5,789 bases of DNA, taken from NCBI GenBank assembly GCA_945788325.1, contig CALZLL010000040.1:1-5789 (forward strand). The letters run 5' to 3'. Both the position numbers and the translations under genes were made by a program. Under the pieces are notes generated by a model. The model worked only from the letters and a program-made list of their open reading frames with translations, was not told the DNA's origin and did no database searches. Below are positions 1-5,059 of this stretch, piece after piece. The first letter of the stretch is position 1. Each line of letters starts with the position of its first letter. Source of the DNA: an uncultured Clostridium sp. (GTDB lineage Bacteria > Bacillota_I > Bacilli_A > RF39 > UBA660).

Positions 1-1100
1 TTGAAAACGTATACATACATGCCTTTTTAGATGGTAGGGATACTTATGAAAAAAGCGCTATTAAATATTTAGATATTTTAAACGGGAAGATTAAAGAACT
101 AGGGATAGGTAAAATTGCAACTATATCCGGTAGGTATTACGCGATGGACAGGGATAATAACTTTGATAGGTTAAAGCTAGCGTATGATGCATTTGTTTAT
201 GGTAATGGACCTGTTTATAAAGATTATAATGAATTAATTGATAAAAATTATAATGATGGTCTTTATGATGAGTTTATACACCCTGGAATAATAAATAACG
301 TTCCTATTAAAGATGGTGATGGAATTATTTCTTTTAACTTTAGAAAAGATAGAATAAGAGAATTATTTACTTGTCTTAGTAATCCAAGTGAATATAAATC
401 TATGGCTAAAGAAAAAGATATGGAAATTAAACATTTTAATAATGTTAAAACATTAACCATGTTTCCTGTTACTGAGACGGTATTATCAAAGCATGCATTT
501 GATGATTTGGATCTAAAAAATATATTAGTTGATTATCTGCATGAAAATGGGTTAAGTCAACTTAGAATAGCAGAAACTGAAAAGTTTCCTCATGTTACTT
601 TTTTCTTTGATGGTGGAAGAGAAGTAAAGTACGATGACATGAAAAAAATAATTATACCATCACCTAAGGTTGCAACTTATGATTTAAAACCAGAGATGAG
701 TGTATACGAAGTAACTGATAACTTCTTAAAAGAAGTAGAAAATTATGATGTTACAATAATGAATTTAGCGAATGGAGACATGGTTGGACATACTGGAGTA
801 TATGAGGCTGCTAAAAAGGCGGTTGAACACATGGATAATTGTTTATCTAAGATATATGATAAGGTTATTAGTCTTGGTGGAGTTTTAATAATAATCGCTG
901 ATCATGGTAATTGTGATGTTATGTGGGATAAAGACCATAATCCAGTAACTTCTCATACAACTAATCCTGTTTTATGCCTTATTACAAAAGAAAATATAGA
1001 ATTAAAAGATGGTAAGTTAGCTGATATAGCGCCAACTATGTTAGAGATTTTAGGATTAGAAAAACCAAAGGAAATGACTGGTGAAAGTTTAATAGATTAG
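1..1100 (+). CDS. gpmI: 2,3-bisphosphoglycerate-independent phosphoglycerate mutase, 5'-truncated by the window edge
   Basis: Cytosolic glycolytic enzyme that interconverts 3- and 2-phosphoglycerate using a di-metal (usually Mn2+) alkaline-phosphatase-fold site. The reading frame is open from base 3, well upstream of the first internal ATG at 144, so the gene enters from the left; 365 residues are present and about 141 are missing. Visible motifs, by fragment residue: HAFLDGRD (6-13), SGRYYAMDRD (42-51), NFRKDR (112-117), ETEKFPHVTFF (191-201), NGDMVGHTG (257-265), ADHGN (299-303) and SHTTNPV (317-323). With family numbering from the Bacillus enzyme (recalled), R12, R44 and R50 match substrate residues R153, R185 and R191. 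D259, H263, D300, H301 and H318 match the metal ligands. The N-terminal Asp and catalytic Ser lie outside the window. The missing plus present length gives about 506 residues, normal for the family. The usual glycolytic neighbour eno does not follow. The next gene starts 21 bases later. Confidence 0.97.
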   Translation, partial: ENVYIHAFLDGRDTYEKSAIKYLDILNGKIKELGIGKIATISGRYYAMDRDNNFDRLKLAYDAFVYGNGPVYKDYNELIDKNYNDGLYDEFIHPGIINNVPIKDGDGIISFNFRKDRIRELFTCLSNPSEYKSMAKEKDMEIKHFNNVKTLTMFPVTETVLSKHAFDDLDLKNILVDYLHENGLSQLRIAETEKFPHVTFFFDGGREVKYDDMKKIIIPSPKVATYDLKPEMSVYEVTDNFLKEVENYDVTIMNLANGDMVGHTGVYEAAKKAVEHMDNCLSKIYDKVISLGGVLIIIADHGNCDVMWDKDHNPVTSHTTNPVLCLITKENIELKDGKLADIAPTMLEILGLEKPKEMTGESLID

Positions 1101-1121
1101 TAATTAAAGAGGAAATTAAGC

Positions 1122-1667
1122 ATGAAAAAAGATAATAAGACAAAAAAGAATAATAGATGTAATAATAAAAAAATAATTTGTATAATCGTTATAACCACTA
1201 TCATACTTGCTGTTTTAATTATTACTTTGATTTTTGGTAATAATAAGAAAATAACATGTAGTAAAAAAATAAATGATAAAAAAATAGTAATGAATAATAA
1301 TATAGTAGTTAATTTAAATGGTAAAAAGATAAAAAATATCAAGGTTAAAAAAAATATAAAAATTGTTGATAATACCATTGATTATTTATCAGCTTTACAA
1401 GATTCATTAGAAAATAATTATAAGAATCAAGAAATAAAATATAGTATGGAAAGAAAAGGTAATGAGTTAATTGCCAATTTAACATATGATAAGAAAAAAG
1501 AGTATATATTAGATAACTTATACGTTGATTTACAAGATGCTGGTATGAGTATAAATATAATTTCTGAAGATAATGAAAATATTTATGGAAAACTAAATAT
1601 TGGTAAAGAATATGAATATGAAAATATTATAAAAATATTAGAAAAGGCTAATTATGTGTGTAAATAG
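1122..1667 (+). CDS. Single-pass membrane protein with small exported domain, function unknown
   Basis: I do not recognise this 181-residue protein. Residues 1-17 are dominated by Lys and Asn. One hydrophobic segment follows at about 18-39, which predicts a signal anchor with the N-terminus inside and residues 40-181 outside. The external part looks like short beta strands (about 50-78, with NLNGKKIKNIKVKK reading as a hairpin), then a helix (80-100) and a mixed C-terminal half. It has only two cysteines, C46 (ITCSKK) and C180 (YVCK), which could form a disulfide. The layout recalls small YehR-like (DUF1307) exported proteins of Firmicutes, but that is a weak resemblance and there is no lipobox. 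The start is supported by AAAGAGG at 1106-1112, nine bases before the ATG. It lies 21 bases after gpmI and is probably co-transcribed with it. No clear terminator follows before the sRNA promoter. The gene is extremely AT-rich, which inflates Lys/Asn/Ile content. Confidence 0.85.
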   Translation: MKKDNKTKKNNRCNNKKIICIIVITTIILAVLIITLIFGNNKKITCSKKINDKKIVMNNNIVVNLNGKKIKNIKVKKNIKIVDNTIDYLSALQDSLENNYKNQEIKYSMERKGNELIANLTYDKKKEYILDNLYVDLQDAGMSINIISEDNENIYGKLNIGKEYEYENIIKILEKANYVCK

Positions 1668-1736
1668 AAAAAAATGTCGAAAAAAATCGAAAAATTGAAA
1701 AAAAGACTTGATTTATTGTTAAATATATAGTATTCT
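1668..1736 (+). promoter_or_regulatory. Probable strong sigma-70-type promoter with upstream A-tracts
   Basis: TTGATT at 1708-1713 and TATTCT at 1731-1736 are separated by exactly 17 bases. Immediately upstream are four A-runs (1668-1674, 1680-1686, 1690-1694, 1698-1704) whose centres are about 12, 9 and 9 bases apart, close to one helical turn. That arrangement resembles the curved or UP-element DNA in front of strong stable-RNA promoters. The -10 matches the consensus at 4 of 6 bases. The predicted transcript start is near G1744, where the first hairpin begins, and no coding sequence follows on this strand. In such AT-rich DNA a promoter call from sequence alone is uncertain. Confidence 0.6.
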
Positions 1737-1743
1737 TTTTATT

Positions 1744-1807
1744 GGAAGTGTATACGACTTCCCTTATTGCTTAAGGACATGATTACCCACCATGTCCTTT
1801 TATTTTT
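1744..1807 (+). ncRNA. Candidate small non-coding RNA of about 64 nt, two hairpins, family not recognised
   Basis: A short transcript is predicted from G1744, seven bases after the -10, to the T-tract ending at 1807. Hairpin 1 pairs GGAAGT (1744-1749) with ACTTCC (1757-1762) around a seven-base loop. A ten-base linker, CTTATTGCTT (1763-1772), follows. Hairpin 2 pairs AAGGACATG (1773-1781) perfectly with CATGTCCTT (1791-1799) around the C-rich loop ATTACCCAC, then runs into T-rich sequence. These GC-containing stems stand out from their AT-rich surroundings, which suggests selection. There is no plausible ORF or start codon with a ribosome site. It does not look like tRNA, tmRNA, SRP RNA, 6S RNA or RNase P RNA. 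A C-rich loop on a terminator hairpin is common among Firmicute regulatory sRNAs that pair with ribosome binding sites, which is the inferred role. The main alternative is that the structure is simply the terminator region of the gpmI operon. Confidence 0.55.
1773..1807 (+). terminator. Rho-independent terminator of the sRNA, and of any gpmI-operon readthrough
   Basis: A perfect nine-base-pair stem (1773-1781 with 1791-1799) carries a nine-base loop (1782-1790) and is followed by TTATTTTT (1800-1807). The stem has four G-C pairs, high for this region. The T-tract lies only on the plus-strand side, so it acts in the rightward direction. The 181-residue gene has no other obvious terminator, so this hairpin would also stop transcripts coming from gpmI. 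Confidence 0.8.
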
Positions 1808-1840
1808 AAAAAAAGTTATGAATTATGATTCATAACTTTT
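1808..1840 (-). terminator. Rho-independent terminator of rnr, overlapping its stop codon
   Basis: A perfect 13-base-pair inverted repeat (1811-1823 with 1828-1840, four-base loop 1824-1827) ends on the minus strand in a run of seven T (complement of 1808-1814). The stop codon of rnr (1816-1818) and its last codons lie inside the hairpin. The plus-strand side is also T-rich (1837-1845), so the element could stop transcription from both directions between the sRNA and rnr. Confidence 0.75.
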
Positions 1841-3972
1841 CTTTTATATGTTTTACTTGTTCCTATTTCTTTTTTATATGATGTACCAGCAAAAGTTATG
1901 GTTCTATTTTTCTTTGATGCATCTTTAACAATAAACTTAATAGGTGAACCCAATTTATATTCTACATTTGTTTTCTTTCCAACGATTTTATTTTGTTCAT
2001 AATAATAAATATAATTATCATCAATCATGTCAGAATAATTAATAACTCCAGATATTCCATCATCGGTTCTTACTTTCATACTTCTAGAACCTATATTAGT
2101 TACTATACCATTAAATTCTTCACCAATATGTTTCTCCATGAATTCAGCCATTCTCATGTTTTTAGCATCTATTTCTGCTTTGTCTGCTTCTAAACTTCTA
2201 CTTGTACAATTTTTTGCTACTTCTTCAAGGTATTTATCTAATTCGTTATAATCAATGTCTGGAAATCTTAAATATATATCTAATAGTTTATGAATTTGTA
2301 AATCAGCATATCTTCTAATTGGTGAAGTAAAATGTGTGTAATTTTTAAGGGCTAATCCATAATGTCCTAAATTGTAATTTGAATATTTAGCTCTTTTCAT
2401 GGTACCAATAAGTAATAATTCTGAATATATGTTTTTATCTAGTTCTTCAGCATTCATTAGCTCGTTGGCTAGATTTTGCATATATTTATTAGATGTTACA
2501 TTCTTGCATCTCTTAAAGTTAAATCCCATATTATTAAGCATTTCTATAAAGCTTAATACTTTTTCTTCTTCTGGACTTTCGTGGACTCTATAAATTGATG
2601 GCAATCCTCTATACCACATATATTCTGCAACTGATTCATTAGCAAGTAACATAAAATTTTCAATAAGTTTTTCTGCATCTTGTTGAACTCTTTTTTCGAA
2701 TATTATGTTATTTCCTTTTCCTTTAGCTATTATTTCTTCTCTACTAAAATTAAGATATCCTCTTTTTAATTTCTGCTTATCAAGTTTTTTAGATAATTCA
2801 TTCATTATTAATAAATCATCTTTAAAATTTTCATATCCTTCAACTTGTTTATCTTCTATTAGTAATTTATTAACATCTTCATACGTCATCTTTTTTCTAG
2901 AATTAATTATACTTTTATATATGTCATAACTTAATACTTCACCTTCAGGCGATATTATCATTTCACACGTCTTAGTTAATCTATCAACTCCTGGGTGCAA
3001 AGAACATATTCCGTTTGATATTTTAGGGTGAAACATAGGAATACAAGTATTATTCATATATACACTTGTACCTCTTCTATATGCTTCATTACATATAGAC
3101 GTTTCATCTTTTATATAATAAGATACATCTGCAATTGAAACATATAGTTTATAATTTTCATTATTTAATACCTCAATACCAATAGCATCATCTATATCTT
3201 TTGTATCTTTACCATCGATGGTAAAGATGTTTTTATCTCTTAAATCAACTCTTCCTTCTCTTAAGGCTTTATTACCATCTACTTTTAGAGGTATTGCTTC
3301 AAGTTCTTTTAAGTATTTATTTGAATATTCTACTTCAAAACCATGATCATAGGCTATCGATTTTTCATCTACGTCCGGTTCATCTTTATGACCTATAGAT
3401 TTAATTATATATCCATCATAAATACCAGATTTATTTAGACTAACCAAAAGTATTTCACCAACACCATATTTATCAAGTTCTTTTTGATTAACATGAATTT
3501 CGGATTCACATTTAGAATTGTATGGTACCAAAATATTTTGACCATTTTTAAAAATTACTTCACAAGAAATTTGTTCCAAATTCCTTTTAACTATTTTATA
3601 TAAAATACCATAAATATTATTTTTCTTATCTTTCCATAAATTATTTACTGTTACTATATCTTTATCAAGTAACCCATTTGCATTTTTCTTATCAATAATA
3701 ATTTGCATATTATCTTTTGTGGTTATTAATGCATCCCCACTTGTTAAAAAATGAACTTTTCCATGAACAACATTTGGTTGTTTACATAATAATGAGTATA
3801 ATCCTTTATGATCTTGAAAAATTATGCCTTCTATCTCAAGTTCTTTTAAACATCTTTCTAATAATAATGCTTCGGCATTATTATTTATTTTTAACTCCCT
3901 TTTTATGTCTTTTAAATCAATGTTAGATTTTCTATTTAAAAAATCTATTAACGCTTGCTTTAAAATATCCAT
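1816..3972 (-). CDS. rnr: Ribonuclease R (3'-5' exoribonuclease, RNase II/RNB family)
   Basis: A processive hydrolytic 3'-5' exoribonuclease that degrades structured RNA in the cytoplasm; in other bacteria it works in rRNA and mRNA decay and trans-translation quality control. Domain order is standard: N-terminal winged-helix region (about 1-62), cold-shock/OB domains (about 65-195), RNB catalytic domain (about 235-570) and a C-terminal S1 domain (about 617-697) with a short basic tail. The catalytic motif TIDGKDTKDIDDA (251-263) supplies D253, D259, D261 and D262, equivalent to D272, D278, D280 and D281 of the E. coli enzyme (recalled numbering). The family signature runs from H537 to H561 and includes HFTSPIRRYAD (547-557). 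The length of 718 residues fits Gram-positive RNase R. The start is supported by GAAAGG (3989-3984), eleven bases before the ATG. In many Firmicutes rnr lies beside smpB and ssrA; neither is visible here. In the S1 domain GSRSMKV (628-634) sits where many S1 domains have an FGxFV core. Confidence 0.97.
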   Translation of the reverse strand: MDILKQALIDFLNRKSNIDLKDIKRELKINNNAEALLLERCLKELEIEGIIFQDHKGLYSLLCKQPNVVHGKVHFLTSGDALITTKDNMQIIIDKKNANGLLDKDIVTVNNLWKDKKNNIYGILYKIVKRNLEQISCEVIFKNGQNILVPYNSKCESEIHVNQKELDKYGVGEILLVSLNKSGIYDGYIIKSIGHKDEPDVDEKSIAYDHGFEVEYSNKYLKELEAIPLKVDGNKALREGRVDLRDKNIFTIDGKDTKDIDDAIGIEVLNNENYKLYVSIADVSYYIKDETSICNEAYRRGTSVYMNNTCIPMFHPKISNGICSLHPGVDRLTKTCEMIISPEGEVLSYDIYKSIINSRKKMTYEDVNKLLIEDKQVEGYENFKDDLLIMNELSKKLDKQKLKRGYLNFSREEIIAKGKGNNIIFEKRVQQDAEKLIENFMLLANESVAEYMWYRGLPSIYRVHESPEEEKVLSFIEMLNNMGFNFKRCKNVTSNKYMQNLANELMNAEELDKNIYSELLLIGTMKRAKYSNYNLGHYGLALKNYTHFTSPIRRYADLQIHKLLDIYLRFPDIDYNELDKYLEEVAKNCTSRSLEADKAEIDAKNMRMAEFMEKHIGEEFNGIVTNIGSRSMKVRTDDGISGVINYSDMIDDNYIYYYEQNKIVGKKTNVEYKLGSPIKFIVKDASKKNRTITFAGTSYKKEIGTSKTYKRKVMNHNS

Positions 3973-3995
3973 ATTACTACTTACCTTTCATATAT

Positions 3996-4024
3996 ATTAT
4001 ACTATTTATTTGTTATTATTTCTA
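3996..4024 (-). promoter_or_regulatory. Predicted rnr promoter
   Basis: On the minus strand a perfect TATAAT lies at 4001-3996. Seventeen bases upstream, the hexamer TAGAAA (4024-4019) matches the -35 consensus at four of six bases. The predicted start is near 3989, which would give a leader of only about 17 bases beginning at the GAAAGG ribosome site. The region is AT-rich, so the -35 assignment is weak; the -10 is the firm part. Confidence 0.5.
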
Positions 4025-4047
4025 TATATTTTTTTATGTGTTATAAT
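4019..4047 (+). promoter_or_regulatory. Predicted extended -10 promoter for the four-helix membrane protein gene
   Basis: TGTTATAAT (4039-4047) is a perfect extended -10 (TG, one base, TATAAT). With a 17-base spacer the -35 would be TTTCTA (4019-4024), a poor three-of-six match, but extended -10 promoters depend less on it. The predicted start near 4054 falls at the start of AGAAGG (4054-4059), so the leader would be about 15 bases. The -35 position coincides with that of the divergent rnr promoter. Confidence 0.6.
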
Positions 4048-4068
4048 CTTTAAAGAAGGAATGATAAC

Positions 4069-4914
4069 ATGAAAAAAATTATAACCATCATACTAATTTT
4101 ATTAATTACTTTTTTTACTTGTGTTTTATGTTTTAGTTTTTGTGTTAAAGATATGATAGTTGATACCTTGGCAAAAGATGTAGTAAAAAAAGAAATATCA
4201 AGTATTGTTATTGATGCTATAGAAAAGAATCATGATAATATTAACTATGAAGTTATGAATGAAATAGAAACAAACGTTGGTAATAGCTATGAAATGACTA
4301 TTATAACCGAAAAATATTTAGATGGTATTGTTAAATCAATAATGGAAGATGAAGAAATTATAGTTCCAAGTACTACGGATGATATAATTAATTTAATTAA
4401 TGAAAATGAATCCGTTTTAGCTGAAGCAGGGGTAGAAATAACTTCTTTGGATAAAGATAAAATATCTGATTTTTTAATTAGTGATGGAAGACTGGATAAG
4501 GTTTATAAAAACGTTGTTAGACAGATGAAAAATAATTTATCCAATAAAGAGGTTATGCTTGTTAATGTATATGATAAAATTAACACTAATACTTTTAGAT
4601 GGATGGTTTTAAGTATTATTATATTAATTATACTAATTATTGCATTAATTAAAAAATCATATTATAGATGGTTATATGATTTAGGAGTATCATTTGTTTT
4701 ATCTGGTATTATTTTGGCACTTGTTATACCCTTATTATCAGGCTTTATTTCCAAAATTATATCTGATAAGATTATTATGGCATCTATTAAAATAAATTTT
4801 AATCCACTGATAAATACTGGATATCTATGCTTTGTATTGTGTGCTTTATCGATTGTAATTTACCTAATTGGTAACAAACTTACTAGATATACTAATTCAA
4901 AGTATGATTATTAA
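4069..4914 (+). CDS. Membrane protein with four predicted transmembrane helices and a large external domain, function unknown
   Basis: I do not recognise this 281-residue protein. Hydrophobic segments are at about 4-25, 178-194, 204-227 and 247-268. A short positive N-terminus (MKK) puts the first helix N-in, so residues 26-177 would lie outside the cell and the C-terminus inside. The external part is acidic and looks mostly helical. It holds several short amphipathic stretches (31-55, 76-95, 103-120, 128-158) and no cysteine. C18, C21 and C25 crowd the end of the first helix, but no lipobox is present, so I read this as an anchor rather than a lipoprotein signal. The start is supported by AGAAGG (4054-4059), nine bases before the ATG, and a strong extended -10 just upstream. 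It is divergent from rnr and transcribed separately from the CDF gene downstream. A hairpin overlapping its stop codon probably ends the transcript. The architecture (one helix, external domain, three helices) would suit a sensor or envelope assembly factor, but nothing in the sequence decides this. Confidence 0.85.
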   Translation: MKKIITIILILLITFFTCVLCFSFCVKDMIVDTLAKDVVKKEISSIVIDAIEKNHDNINYEVMNEIETNVGNSYEMTIITEKYLDGIVKSIMEDEEIIVPSTTDDIINLINENESVLAEAGVEITSLDKDKISDFLISDGRLDKVYKNVVRQMKNNLSNKEVMLVNVYDKINTNTFRWMVLSIIILIILIIALIKKSYYRWLYDLGVSFVLSGIILALVIPLLSGFISKIISDKIIMASIKINFNPLINTGYLCFVLCALSIVIYLIGNKLTRYTNSKYDY

Positions 4915-4945
4915 AGAGAAATTTTAAATTAATTTTTCTTTTTTT
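4913..4945 (+). terminator. Weak rho-independent terminator after the four-helix membrane protein gene
   Basis: An 11-base-pair stem (4913-4923 with 4931-4941, seven-base loop) starts within the stop codon and runs into a T-run at 4939-4945. It contains only one G-C pair and one G-U pair, so it would be of low stability, and some readthrough into the CDF gene is possible. Confidence 0.5.
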
Positions 4946-4969
4946 ATAAAATATATAAAACTCCTGGAA

Positions 4970-5002
4970 TTGTTGCATAAAAATTAAAAAATATTATATA
5001 TT
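4970..5002 (+). promoter_or_regulatory. Possible promoter of the CDF transporter gene
   Basis: The 114 bases between the terminator and the CDF start are almost all A and T. Two overlapping pairings are possible: TTGTTG (4970-4975) with TATTAT (4992-4997) at 16 bases, or TTGCAT (4973-4978) with TATATT (4997-5002) at 18 bases. Both have five-of-six -10 matches and weak -35s. The leader would be about 50-55 bases. I see no metal-riboswitch-like structure or clear operator palindrome here. Confidence 0.3.
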
Positions 5003-5059
5003 CAAAATAGTATATAAAAAGTTATTAAATTGTGTTATTATTAAAATAGGAGGTAGAAT

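Noticed and set aside
3..155. AGG read as methionine, as proposed for some uncultured Bacilli
   Set aside because: AGG falls at invariant catalytic arginines of GpmI (family positions 153, 185 and 191), so it must be Arg in this organism.
263..460. 65-residue minus-strand ORF inside gpmI
   Set aside because: gpmI is unambiguous on the plus strand with conserved active-site motifs on both sides of this stretch.
144..1100. gpmI as a complete 318-residue gene starting at the ATG at 144
   Set aside because: The frame is open to base 3 and encodes conserved GpmI motifs (HAFLDGRD, SGRYY) upstream of that ATG, so the Met is internal (about residue 189 of the full protein).
1097..1378. 93-residue very hydrophobic ORF on the minus strand
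   Set aside because: It is the antisense of the Lys/Asn-rich 181-residue gene; poly-A-rich coding read backwards gives Phe/Leu-rich frames. It has no supporting promoter or family match, and the opposite strand has a good ribosome site.
1744..1807. tRNA, SRP RNA, tmRNA or riboswitch identity for the two-hairpin element
   Set aside because: It is too short and lacks the T-loop, SRP tetraloop domain, tag-peptide region or any known aptamer core, and no gene follows on the same strand for a riboswitch to control.
3824..4072. 82-residue plus-strand ORF across the rnr 5' end and the divergent promoter region
   Set aside because: Shadow of rnr with hydrophobic composition from antisense codons. 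It overlaps both predicted promoters and has no good ribosome site.
4946..5059. Metal riboswitch or operator upstream of the CDF gene
   Set aside because: The stretch is nearly pure A/T with no stable stems or convincing palindrome; the CTCCTGG island at 4961-4967 has no symmetric partner.
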